From Citrus sinensis (lineage: Eukaryota > Streptophyta > Magnoliopsida > Sapindales > Rutaceae): a stretch of 64,000 nt of DNA. Location of the stretch: positions 50,757,501-50,821,500 of the forward strand of contig NC_068558.1 in assembly GCF_022201045.2 (NCBI RefSeq), written 5' to 3'. The notes under the pieces were generated by a model, which was not told the origin of the DNA, searched no databases, and saw nothing but the letters and a program-made list of their open reading frames with translations. Made by a program: the position numbers and the translations under genes. Positions within the stretch are counted from its first letter, which is position 1; the number at the start of each line of letters is the position of its first letter. This document shows positions 25,700 to 37,500 of the stretch, one piece after another.

Positions 25700-27132
25700 T
25701 CATTCAGCGGTGACTGGAGAAAGCAGCGGTTGATTTGAGAAGAGAGCTTCCAAATTCCCCACAGCGAGTTCACATAAATCCACGAAACATTCGGAGGTAA
25801 AAACAGCTCGATGTGGTTGCAGCACAACATTATCCAATTCAAGTAGCTCTTTGGGAACATAAGGCTCATTCTCGAACACATCCAAACCAGCACCTGCAAT
25901 CTCTCCACGCACTAAACATCTGACCATTTCATTCTCGTCAATAACAGCCCCGCGTCCGACATTAACAATTATGCCTTCCTTCCCCAATGCCAGCATCACT
26001 TCTCTGTTAATCATGCGGCGTGTTTGATCAGTTAGCGCACAACAAATGATGAGGGCATCACTATTAGCTGCTAGTTCACAAACATTTGAATAGAAGGCGT
26101 ATGGTACTGGCTTCTTGCTCCTTGAATTGTATAGCACATTGCAGCCAAATGCTTGCAGCCTTTTAGCAACTTGTAAGCCAATGTTTCCCAGTCCGACAAT
26201 CCCAACTCGCTTGCCTCCCAACTGAAAGTTTATATCTTGCGTAACAATTCAATGAGACTACCATCTAAGACTAAAATCATTAAAAGTGTCGCAAGGAAGC
26301 CTAAATGCACACGAAATTGTCTGCTTAATTTTGGATGTGCAACAGCTTAGTGTGAGTTTTTATTTTTATTTTTTTTGGTTTAAACCACCCAATTTCCGGC
26401 GACCGCATTGAGCCCGATTAATTCGGATTTGTGGTCTAATCACAATTAAGCCTCTTTAGCCCTCCTAAATGGTATGTTTAGAGGGGATCGAACCCGAGAG
26501 CCCTTCCCACTTACCCAACCTACACCGCAAACTGACCCACAACCGTTTGGTTGAGTTTTTAGTTTTTAACAACTAATATTTACCAACAATTAATGTAACG
26601 ACTCATTTATACTTCACAAAATGTTAAAGATTGAGTAAATTAAGAGAGCGGGGATGACCTTAGAACCAAGAGGATAGTCCCCAATCTTAGACCAAAGCCC
26701 TTGTCTCAGAAACCTGTCAGCGGAAGAAATCTTTCTCCAAACATCAATCAACAACCCCACTGCGGCATCTGCAGCGTCGTCAGAGAAAATGCTCCCGGCA
26801 TTAGCAACAGCAATCCCACGACGGCGGCACTCGGGCATGTGGATGTGGTTGACGCCCGCGCTGGCAGTGACGACGAGCCGCAATTTTGGCAGCAGCCTGA
26901 GAATGTCCAGCGTGACTGGAGAATCACCGGAGCATAGAATGGCTTCAATTGAATGCGCGTGGCTAATCAAGAATTGCTCGAGTGAGAGTGACGATTCGTA
27001 CGCTTTCAAGAGTTGGAAACTCCTCGAAATGAACTTGTCACCAAATAGCGTTAATGGTGGTGGAGGTTTAATAACAAGGACTCGTGGCAAGTGTTGTGAT
27101 TGGTGATCCCTGTGTTCTTCATGAATTTCCAT
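25700..27132 (-). CDS. Hydroxypyruvate/glyoxylate reductase-like protein (HPR3 type), array copy A
   Basis: Two exons, 27132-26659 and 26221-25700, encode 331 residues. It belongs to the D-isomer 2-hydroxyacid dehydrogenase family, which reduces hydroxypyruvate, glyoxylate or hydroxyphenylpyruvate with NAD(P)H. The N-terminal catalytic half carries TASAGVNHIHMPECRRRGI. Exon 2 opens with the Rossmann signature [13 protein letters not shown], and the NAD(P)-binding domain follows. The catalytic Arg (NVGRGAVID), Glu (GLDVFENEP) and His (QPHRAVFT) are all present. Length and the single intron after the SK codon are shared with copies B and C. There is no peroxisomal targeting tail (it ends PVTAE), so the cytosol is likely. 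A SINE-like element lies in the intron. HPR3 or HPPR activity cannot be separated from sequence alone. Confidence 0.92.
26390..26560 (-). repeat. tRNA-derived SINE-like sequence in the intron of HPR copy A
   Basis: On the minus strand, an A-box-like region (CTCAACCAAACGGTTGTGGG, from about 26556) is followed about 65 bases on by a good B box, GGGTTCGATCCCC (26483-26495). Together they resemble the Pol III head of a plant SINE. The sequence is more GC-rich than the surrounding intron. The 3' tail and target duplication were not resolved. Confidence 0.5.
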
Positions 27133-28604
27133 TGATTTTTTTTTTCTCTCTTAGAAATTCGATCATTTAACTCTGGAAATTTATATATAGAATGGGAAAG
27201 TAAAGTTGGTTATTAATTTTGCAGCAACCCCTTTATACATAGAGGGAGAAAAGATTATTCATAGATTCTTCTCCAGCTGAACCATAGAATATGGAATTAT
27301 GGATTGGCAAACATCAGTGCGCGCGTCATCATTTTCTAAAGGACAAACTTTAATATACCACCACCTTAAAATGACAATTTTTAATCGATTGTTAAAAAAT
27401 TAAAAAAACATCAATTTACTCATACTATTAAGAAGATTGAAAAAAGAAAAAATTATCAAGTAGAGTTTTTACTTAAAATATTATCAATACCTACTCTACT
27501 TACCATCATCTTTTAAATGAAAATTAAATAAATTGAGATTTTCATATTTTAAGACTTCATTTGATATAATTTTTCATGTGATACCTAAAATATATTTGGT
27601 TGTCGATGAGAGATTTTATTAAAAATTATAAAATTACTTTAATAGACAAACATTTTAAAATTATATTATGAAAATAATAAAATAAGATTGTTAAATAAAT
27701 AAAGGATATTTTAGGTATTTTAACATTAAAAAAAATTTAACCTTACTCTTAAAAACCCAAAAATTAAACTTTTGTTAGTAGAGGCAGATTAGCTTATTTA
27801 AGCTTCAAAAACTCTATTAAAAAAACCAACCAAATAACAACAAAAATTTTGATAAGAGTTTATGTGATTAAATAAGTGCTAATAAAAATTGAGAATTATC
27901 TTTCTATCTAATGAAAATTGAAGTTTACCCTTTTCCTAAATGCCACTTACCATTAAGAAATAATTAAAATTGGATCCTTACTTGATAATATTTATTGGTA
28001 ACATTTGCTAGAAACACAATTCTTAGGTTTAATCATTATAAGCCAATTAAATTCTCATAAATGCTCGTCTTTTTAACTTTTAGATAAACTTTCTATGTTT
28101 GAATGCACGACCCATTTTGGGTCCGAAAGTTGTGAAATGCTTGCAAAATGAATAATTGTTGTTAGTCAATTATTCTTGCACTGCATTGTTTCTCATTGCG
28201 CTCCTATGATACCATCAGCTCTGGAACACGGGAAGCATCCACTCCGGAATTAGTGGAGTAGTAAAACAAATTTGCAGGCTCTGTTTCTTGACAAGTTTCT
28301 ATTTGGTCACCCTTGAGAAAACAATCAAGATGATTAAAGCGAAAAGGAAAAAGTGATGCAAGAAATGGAAGTCAGTTTAGCAAGCAAGTCCCTGATATTA
28401 TCCTTCTAATACAAAGGATGGTGATCAATTCAAGTACACAACATGCCGATTACAGTACTTTATTTATGAGCAGAACGTGCTCGATGAGACTGAAGCAACA
28501 TAAGCCTCTCTTTCACCAGAAATCAATCCCATTCGCACAAGGAGGCATAACACAAGATGTTTTGCAAAATGAAAGGAATAAATCACAGGCCAAAATACTC
28601 CCGT
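27133..28604. other. promoter of HPR copy A and 3' region of copy B
   Basis: No gene. Very AT-rich in 27350-27960, then of normal composition towards the 3' end of copy B. No further repeat could be bounded. Confidence 0.45.
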
Positions 28605-30180
28605 TTAATCATTATCCACAATTTTAGTGAGTAATGGCTTATTTGAGAAGAAAGCTTCCAAGTTTTCCACCACAAGTTTTTGCCGATCCTTGAAAGTTTC
28701 CCAAGTAAAGACGGCGCAGTGGGGTGACAGAACAACATTATCCAGTGCTAGAAGCTCTTTGGGAACGTCAGGCTCATTCTCAAACACATCCAAACCAGCA
28801 CCCTTAATCTCTCCTTGCACCAAACATCGCACCAGTTCCTGCTCATCAATAATAGGCCCACGTCCAATATTTATAACCACTCCTTCCTTCCCCAGAGCTG
28901 ACAAGACTTGCTTATTGATCATGTGGTGGGTTTCAGCAGTTAATCCACAGCAAATAATGAGGATATCGCAGTTAGCTGCAAGTTCACAGACATTTGAATA
29001 GAAAGGGTATGAGACAGATGGTTTCTTCGTCCTTGAGTTGTATGATATGGAGCATCCAAAGGCATCTAGTCTTTTAGCAACTAATGAGCCAATGCTTCCC
29101 AATCCAACAATCCCAACTCGCTTACCTCCCAGCTGAAATTGGCAATCACCAAACATAAACTTCAGTTTCAAAAGCAGTAATACACATCAGCACCTCATTC
29201 ATAATATTAATCATAACCTTTACATCTTGTTTTCTCATAGTCAAGAAAAGAGGAAAAATAGAAAAACGAAAAAAAATATAGCAAAGATTTAAAAGCAAAA
29301 GGTAGCATCCATGAGATCCCAATCATAACTAGTACATTATGAATTCCAAAAGAGGATAATTGATTATGCATATATATTTTCTCATCACAGTCCTGTTCGG
29401 CAAACAAAAATAGATAGATTGGATTCCCTTCCAATTTTTCAGGAAAGGGAAAGCCTTAAGTTTATGCCGAGCAGCAGAGGTAATCCCTCCCCACCGGACA
29501 ATATCTACGTAAACTCTGAGAAAGCTTCAAAATGGATATTGACTCATCTGTGCATTTAGTTATATTTATATCACAGTACTTATCCAATAACTATCCATTA
29601 CCATCTTTATATAATAAGGGAGTAAAACAAAAACAAGAAAGTAGAGAGTGGAGCAAGCAGAGTGACAGACCTTACTGCCGATGCCGAGAGAATAGCAGTC
29701 CCCTTCAGCAGCTTGACGAGGCCGAAGCCATTGTTTAACAAACCGATCAGAAGCAGAAATGTTCCTTAACAAATCAATAAGCAACCCCACGGCCAAATCA
29801 GCAACATCTTCGGAGAAAACGTTTCCAGCATTAGCTACAGTGATGCCGCGGCGTCGGCACTCGGCGATGTCGACGTGGTTGAGTCCGGCGCTCGTGGTCA
29901 TCACCAATCGAACGGCCGGCATCAGCCGCAAGGTCTCGGCTGTCACCGGGGCGCCACCCGATGAGAGAATGGCTTCGACTGACTGTGCATGTGTTTTCAA
30001 GAATTGGTCAAGTGGGAGAGGAGATTCCCACGCCTTCAAGAACTTGAACTTGTTTGAGGAAAAGCATTCGTCTCCGAAGAGGTGAAAGTCCGGTGGCGGC
30101 TTAAACAGGAGTACTCTCGGGAGGTCTTGGGATTCTTTTTCTTTGCCATGCCCATGATATGCTTCCATCGTCGGTTCCAC
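28605..30180 (-). CDS. Hydroxypyruvate/glyoxylate reductase-like protein (HPR3 type), array copy B
   Basis: Two exons, 30180-29671 and 29132-28605, encode about 345 residues, slightly longer than copies A and C because of an N-terminal extension ([16 protein letters not shown]) and extra residues before the exon junction ([20 protein letters not shown]). The second Met, at 30168, is an alternative start. The family features are intact: [18 protein letters not shown], the Rossmann motif [13 protein letters not shown], catalytic Arg in [10 protein letters not shown], Glu in [10 protein letters not shown] and His in SPHCAVFT. Same family, intron phase and strand as its neighbours, so a tandem duplicate. 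It ends KIVDND, with no peroxisomal signal. Substrate preference is unknown. Confidence 0.92.
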
Positions 30181-30606
30181 TCACTTGACTGGTCAACTTA
30201 ATTAATTAAGAATTTTTTTTTTTTTAAAAAAAAGGAAAAATCTTGTGATTTCTCAGACGCTTACTTTGCCCCTCCTTCATTGTGCTCCTCGAAACGGCTC
30301 CGTTTCAAACACTTGCTAGTTGCCAGAGAAAAAGAAATAGAAATGGTGTCTGTGTATAAATTAAAAAATAGAACCACCTTTATAATTTCTATTAGTAATC
30401 CCTAAAATTACGCACCGCACTTCCATTCATTTTGTTGAGGGGCAGCTCGAATTAAGTACTATTTATTAGAAAGAAATGGGGGGATACAGCACGATCAAAA
30501 GATTTAAAAATAAGTAGGTGACATGTAATTTTAGAGATAATAATAATAAAAAATTATGCTGAGGAATTGCAGATGCTACGTCTGTCCGTCAACTACGAAT
30601 CTTCAA
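30181..30606. other. promoter of HPR copy B
   Basis: Upstream of copy B; T/A homopolymer near 30211-30236, nothing else recognised. Confidence 0.4.
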
Positions 30607-30609
30607 TTA

Positions 30610-31235
30610 TAGTGTGTTTACTTGAGGGTTTATAGAATATGAATGGATGAATGAAAATGAAACTCATGTTTATTTAATAAAATGTAATTTGAAAATGGAA
30701 ATAAAATGTGTGAATCCCACATAATTTAGGAATAAGATATGAGAATCTCATTTTTATGGAGGTTAGGAATGAAAATGAAATTCATGTTTACTTTTGTATC
30801 CCACTAATTTTTTTTTATATTTTTTGAATTACGCTCGTTCAAATCACAATTAATTTTATTATTTTAAATGTTATTATTACTATTATTGTTATTATTATTA
30901 AATTTTATTATTTTTATTAACTTTATTAATTTAACTATTATTAATTATTGTTATTATTTTCATTATTATTAATATTTATTATTTTAATTAATATCATTTT
31001 TTAAATAATATTTATACATATATCTAGTTAATGAAAATTACATTATTTAATACTATGAGTATTTTGGTAAATTGATTATTATTCACATTCCTCAATTCTC
31101 ATTTATTTTGCCAAGTAAATATATCAATGGCATTGCAGCACATTCTCATTCCCATTTATTTTTGTCAAGTAAACGTTGAAATCTCATTCTCATTTCAACT
31201 TATTTCCATTCCCATTATATGAAGTAAACGCATTA
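30610..31235. mobile_element. MITE (about 626 bp) with TTA target duplication, probable PIF/Harbinger type
   Basis: The ends are TAGTGTGTTTACTTG (30610) and GAAGTAAACGCATTA (to 31235), inverse of each other with a few mismatches. The inner sequence is also partly inverted: GAATGAAAATGAAA-type motifs on the left, ATTCTCATTTCAAC-type on the right, with CATTCTCATTCCCATTTATT variants. TTA flanks both sides (30607-30609 and 31236-31238), fitting the 3-bp TTA/TAA target of PIF/Harbinger elements. No coding capacity. It lies directly against the HPR pseudogene fragment; the right TTA is that fragment's apparent TAA stop. Confidence 0.65.
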
Positions 31236-31400
31236 TTAGATTACAGCAGAAAGCAAGGGCCTATTTGAAAAGAAAGCTTCGGAGTTTCTCACCACGATAA
31301 GTGAAGCTGGCTTGGATTCGAGTGTGGAGACGGCAAGGAACAACATTGTCCAATGCGAATGGTTGTTTGGGAACATCAAGCTCTCATTTTGAAACACCTG
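31236..31400 (-). pseudogene. HPR3-type dehydrogenase fragment (C-terminal remnant) between copies B and C
   Basis: On the minus strand this piece ends EAFFSNRPLLSAVI, clearly the family C-terminus (compare [13 protein letters not shown] in copy C). Upstream it keeps traces of the VFENEPDVP and LDNVVLSPH region, but with internal deletions and frame changes. The Rossmann domain, the catalytic Arg and the whole first exon are absent. It is not likely to be functional. Its position and strand show it was once a member of the same tandem array. Its right-hand border is uncertain. Confidence 0.8.
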
Positions 31401-32647
31401 TAAAGTTGAAGGGGCTAACATTTTAACTTCACGCATATTTATAATTTGAAGAGAATTTATCACGATCGTTGGCCTCGAATCCAATGGGGTGAGTACTTAA
31501 AAAAGATACTTTAAGTCTCAAATTAGTATTTGATTAAGATTAAAGAAAGAAAAAAAAATGGAGAATATGACTTTCTCTCTCTAGATATGAACGATACTTT
31601 TGTTGAAGGTCAAATACTTCTTCTTCCTTAAAAATGAGTCTCTATTTATAGATGATGAATGATGTAGATTTAGAGTTTTGCTTTGAACCCTAAAAAATGA
31701 ATGGAGAATATTCCACCCTTATGTGTTTCCCTACTTGTTTGACTTTGGACGTGATTTACTTAGACTAATGAATTGCGAAACTAATCCCCCCCTCCCCCTT
31801 CTTGCCATTTTTATAAACTCCAAGAAAGCTTTTTCCTTAGATGTTATTCCGCAAATAGTTTCGGTTCCAAAATAGCTTGAGTGCTATTTATCCCAGAATA
31901 CCTTCTGATATCTAATAAGATGAACACGTGGCATAGTTAGATGTCTTTTAAAATATGGCACCTATAGTAATGATCATATATTTATTTAGCAAGATAAAAT
32001 AACCATTAATATTGCTAATCTTCTGTTCCACTTTTCATTGTTGCTATCCGCTGAACAGCAGTTCGACGCGGCTGCTGACGCCCACGCCACGGATGTACAG
32101 TTACCCAACTGAAAACCAATTGTAAGGGGTTCTAGTTCGGATCGAATCCTAAAAAATTCTCAGAACCAGAACCCCAAAATATCCACACCCTCTCTTACTG
32201 TGTACTTGAGCAAACAAGAGAGAGATTATACAGGTACCCATGAAACTTGGTTCCACTTTGCGTGATAATGGTTGGTTTTCGTTAATAATGTAGTGTCCAT
32301 TTGACCCATAAAATACAGCACTAATGATAATTCATTTTGGATGTGGTGGGTCAGTGACAGCCATCAGCAGGACACTCTCACTCTGCTTCGTATTTCTGAT
32401 ACTAGTATGTAATTAATATGTGAGGTGTGTGCTTGTGCGAAGAAAGCATCGCCTTATAAAATAAATATACATCCTTTTGAGTTTGAGCCCTTCGAGCATA
32501 ATTATAAATAAACCTTGATGCTTAAGACTACATCAGTTCTTCATGAAAAATATCCAATAACTGCCCAATGTTAAATAAAATGATCAATTTTTTACCTGTG
32601 ATTTCCAGAGAATGACAGCAGGAGCAGAGCTTTACACAAAAATGCGG
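31401..32647. other. spacer between the HPR pseudogene and copy C
   Basis: No gene. A CTCTATTTATAG motif near 31632 and the adjoining sequence resemble an LTR core promoter, but no borders or target duplication were found. A short GC-richer stretch near 32055-32100 is unexplained. The end nearest copy C is probably 3' UTR. Confidence 0.4.
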
Positions 32648-33838
32648 TCAATCAACTGCGGCAAACGGAGTAAGTAAGGGCTTATTTGAAAAGAAAGCTT
32701 CCAGATTGGCAACCGCAAGTTCACACACATCCTTAAAAGATTCAGGCGTAAAGACAGCACTATGTGGCGACAGCACAACATTATCAAGTGCAAAGAGCTG
32801 CTCAGGAACATCAGGCTCATTCTCAAACACGTCCAAACCAGCACCTCCAATCTCTCCTCGCAGCAAACACCCCACCATTTCTTTCTCATCAATAATAGCA
32901 CCACGCCCTACATTAATAATAACTCCTTTCTTCCCCAGGGCCAACAAGACTTGCTTATTGATCAAGTGATGTGTTTGATCAGTCAATGCACAGCAAATGA
33001 TGAGGACATCACTGTTAGCTGCAAGTTCACAGACATCCGGATAGAAAGGGTACGTAACAGAAGGCTTTTTATTCCTAGAGTTGTATGAAACGCAGCAGCC
33101 GAAAGCTTCAAGCCTTTTGGCAACTTCAGACCCAATGCTCCCCAGCCCAACAATCCCAACTCGTTTGCCACCCAACTAAAATTGCCAATAATCAACACAA
33201 ACAAGCTCGATCAAAATCAGCAGTTCCCCTTCATAGTTCAGACTAAATAAAACAAAAGATATACACATGACACCAGACCATGCAATGCTACACAATTTGC
33301 ATAGAACTAAAGAAAAATTAATAATACTCCAAATCAAAACTGGAAAAAGAAAAAAAAAAAAAAGTACCTTAGACCCAAGCGGAAATTCAGCGTTGATAGG
33401 CCAAAGCCCTTGTCTGACAAAGCAATCGGCAGCAGAAAGTTTTCTCAGGACATCAATTAGCAAGCCCAGTGCGTAATCAGCCACGTCTTCAGAGAAAACG
33501 TTACCAGCATTGGCCAGAGCCACACCGCGGCGGCGGCACTCTACTACGTCAATATGGTTAAGGCCGGCGCTTGTGGCAACCACCAGCCGCACCTCTGGAA
33601 GCAGGCGGAGGATTTCGGCTGTAACCGGCGCACCTGCGCTGGAGAAGATGGCCTTCACTGAGTGCGCGTGTAGTGTCAAGAATTCGTGTAGAGGAAGCGC
33701 TGATTCGTATGCTTTCAAGTATTGGAATTTGTTTGAGGTAAAGAACTGTTCTCCTAACATAGCGAAGCCTGATGGTTTTCTTAAGAGTAGCACTTGTGGG
33801 AATTGGACTGCGAAGTGATGATGAGTCGCCATCGTCAC
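32648..33838 (-). CDS. Hydroxypyruvate/glyoxylate reductase-like protein (HPR3 type), array copy C
   Basis: Two exons, 33838-33368 and 33175-32648, encode 332 residues. Domain order is as in copies A and B: N-terminal substrate half with ATSAGLNHIDVVECRRRG, then [20 protein letters not shown], the NAD(P)-binding domain, and the catalytic Arg (NVGRGAIIDE), Glu ([10 protein letters not shown]) and His (SPHSAVFT). The first two codons give MTMATHHH; the Met at codon 3 is an alternative start. The residue after the catalytic-site His differs among the three copies (Arg in A, Cys in B, Ser in C), a possible hint of different substrate fit. It lies next to URT1, as one HPR-like gene does in Arabidopsis, and may be closest to the ancestral position. 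Confidence 0.93.
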
Positions 33839-34272
33839 GAAGCCTCCTTTTTTTTTTTTTTTGTTTTGGGGGTTGGTGGGGGGGGGGGGGCGCGGGGAAG
33901 GAAGGGGTAAACATAATTAATTAATATATTTCGTCCAACTGATTTACATCAGTCCCCGCCGGCAGGAATTTTAAAATATATACGGGGTAACATAATTAAT
34001 TAATATATACGACATAGGTAGTTAAATTTTACGCATAACACATATTATAATATTTTTTATTTATTACATGACTAATATATTAGTTAAAGACATTTCAAAA
34101 TTTCTCCGGCTCACCGTCACGGCTCCATTAACCATTAATAAAAGTTATTTAATTTTAAAATAAAGAATAAGAAACCTATTCAGTTTTAAAAAAAAAAGAT
34201 AAACAAAACATTGATAACCCCGCCGACGGGCATTTTCCAAGGTTCACACTTCTTCACTCACAGTTCCTCACC

Positions 34273-34304
<32 letters not shown>

Positions 34305-34567
34305 GACTGATTTAAATCGGTTTCATTAACCACAATACTCTTGAAATTAACTCCAAAAATGAAGCGAAAATTACACTACAGTACCGCTTGGTAATTAAAA
34401 TTGCAACTGTCGGTTAAGCCAACAAGTTCTTTACACCCAAGGATATTTAAATAATAAGCTGAAGCCCTAAATACAAAACTATAAAACACAAGACCATGGA
34501 ACGGATGCTTAAGGCTGATCAATCTCTTTTCATTGCAATTACATCTCTAACAAGTGTGCTGCTTAAA
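33839..34567. other. promoter of HPR copy C and 3' region of URT1
   Basis: The 5' leader of copy C has a strong strand-asymmetric tract: T-rich at 33847-33862, then G-rich at 33865-33898. A CT microsatellite occupies about 34277-34304. The rest, up to 34567, is probably URT1 3' UTR and spacer. Confidence 0.45.
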
Positions 34568-37500
34568 TCAACCAGGAACATAGGGTTCAAAGAGTTTCAC
34601 ACATGGATTTGGATCATGCTGCATGATTTCAGCAGCACGTTCAAACTCCTCCCTTAGAACTTTTATGCTGAACTTGTCCACAACTCGACCAAGGTCGTGA
34701 GTCACCTCAAAGGGATCCTCTATGCATATCAAATGACGGTCATTTCCAATCCTTCTTGTCCAGTCCTTTTCTTGTTTGCTAACACAACGGGAAACAATTG
34801 GTCAATTACAAGAAAGATATCTTGAGTGTCAATTTTTATAAAGTAAAAGTTCTTTAAGAAACCTCTGAAATCTTCTCAGCATAGCTGCCATTGTCATTTG
34901 CTAACAATATTCAGCAAACAGATTACTCACACATGCAACCATTATTCACCAAACTAACAACGAGCAAGCTGTGCCTAAACTAAATACAAGTACCAACTTC
35001 CCTGGTGAATTTTCTTATCAAAACAATGACACTGAGTGACATTTCAACGTTACCTAAATACCAATTCACTCCATTATATTTCAGATTCTAGAAATGCCGG
35101 TCACATCCTCAAGGGTAAACTTGTCAAGAGAAACCCATCTAATAACATTTCAAAAACCAAAATCCAAGTCATATAAGGTATGTAACCTACCTTATTGTAC
35201 TTCCGGTGCGAACGGAAATAACGTTGCTGGCATAATCATGACCATAAGCCCAGTAATTGAAAAATGCCCACACAAGTCGACCAATACTTTCCTTGTTACG
35301 AGACCCAAATCCATGAAGTTTGTCAACTTGATCAAAGTAAGCACATTCAATATCATCCACAGTCACAGAGTATGTTTTCTCCATTCCCTGAATGAGATTT
35401 TACCAAGCATGAAATAAAACAAAAATGGAGTAAAGATACACTTTCAAATGCAAATATTTATGACAAAACGTCAAGCATGTCATGCACATCAACTCTTTGC
35501 CAAACTTTTCACTAATACAGAGCAAAATAAAATAACAAATGACAGCCAAAGAGCATGTAAATAATTTAAGGACATAATTATTATATAAACAATGCCACTA
35601 TATACCGTATAAAAGCATCACTTTTTACAAGTATTATTGGCAGAAAATTCATTCACTTCACTCAAACAGTTTCTTCAAATCAAAATTTCTATATACGGGC
35701 TACATAATCTTTTGAGTAAATCAAAATAATCATTTTTTACCATTTGTCGCATCTTGCTGTTTCTATTGTCCCTTGACATTCCAGTGAGTTGAAACATATA
35801 ATAATTATTTTGTGGATACACACACACACACACCTCTCTGTGTGTGCGTGCATGTGTGGGGGGGATAGGGTTGGCATGTAAATGAGACAACCAGATAACC
35901 ACAATGTTCTCACACAAAGGACACATAAAGCACACCAAAGGAACTGCTTAAGTAGAAGTATGGGCCCCGCATCCAAATGTAGAAGCACAAAATGATATGC
36001 ATTTCATGCTACAAAATTAAAGAAGCAAACAACTAATATATACCTGTAAGCATGGAAGAATAGCAGGCCTACGCTGCTGTAAGAAATGAATGCACATCAA
36101 AACATACCTGAAAAGGAGATAAAAGTAAACATTGCGATAAAGCAACATAAGCACAGAAACCCAAACATTTAGCATAGACATCTTAAACAAGGTGATTCTG
36201 TTGAAAAAAGGTAAGCCAAAATAGCCAGAATTATTGTCTGTAGCTTTTGCTGATTGTCTCAAGCAGGTCTCATGACAATCATCATTGGAATACGACCCAC
36301 AGATAGTTATTTACTAAATTGGAAAATAAATATATAGCTCTAAAAGATAACTTACGCATAGCTAGATAGGGTTCCTTGATAAGTTACATTGACTCCTCTT
36401 GATTTAGCCCAATGTTTAACAATAAAAGCCAACTGCTGCAATCGCACATCTATTTGAGCATAATCCCGAAGAAGCTTTGTATTTACAACAGCCAAAAGAT
36501 TGTTTATGCATATGTCACAAGAAATTCCAGTGACTGGATCCATAAGCTTTACTATGGGGACCCTTGCCCGTGTCAGTGCCTGTAAGAAACTTGAAAAAGT
36601 TTGCATCCATAGAAAGTAAACCAACAGCACAAACGGCAATAAAAGACCATAACACACCGTGCAAGTAAGATTTGTGCTTCACCTAGACCAATCCCATCAT
36701 TCAGTTAAAATAATCAAACACCGCAGGATAAATTTGTTTCAAAGGAAAAAATATACCATGTACACTATATTTAAAAGAACTACTAAAGAAGGAATTACAC
36801 ATAATTAAAACCAAATGATGGAATAAAACTAAATTGATGAGCAATCAGAATTACATACAGTATCAAACAAATAGCAGGGGCATCCATTAATTGAAATATG
36901 CTTCTTTCAGGAACCAACATGTTACAAAAAAATATGCTTCTTTATTGAAAATCAGAAGAGCAAACTTTCACCATTCACTTCCCATTTATCTGCAGCGTCT
37001 GGTTCATTTTTCATCGTACAAGTGAAAAATAATGAATACAATTACTTTTAAGTTCTCCAAAAACTTCAGAGAGACAAACTCATTGAACCTTGTTCATGGG
37101 GAACAACAAATCAAACTGACTCACCTGCACATTCTGGAGATTATCTGATTGCAAGATATCTGCCAACTTCAACAAGACCTCAGACTTGTTGATCTCTGAA
37201 TCATTAATTGCAAGGCAAACATCAATGTCGCTCTTAGAAACACCAAATGAGTTAGCACATGATCCATACAGATACAACCGAGCATCAGGCCATTCTTTGC
37301 AAACTAACTTCTCCAATAATGTTAACAATTTCTTCTGCTTTGCCTTTTCTTCTTCTGCTGGTATTAGAGACTCATAAATTGCAAGAAAAGGAGCATTTAG
37401 TCTTCCTATGTCAGCACGACATTCAATCTGCCATTTTAAATTTCTCATCCTCTGGCTAAGTAGTCTTTTCCCTCTGTTATCTGATCTGATTTCCTGATAA

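Noticed and set aside
26701-27106. Long open frames antisense to exon 1 of the HPR-like genes (also at 28627-29001, 29759-30085, 32706-33088 and 33510-33818)
   Set aside because: They mirror conserved HPR coding sequence in every array copy; a known side effect of codon bias, not separate genes.
31500-32130. Possible LTR remnant with a CTCTATTTATAG core promoter
   Set aside because: No TG..CA ends, no target duplication and no second copy in the window.
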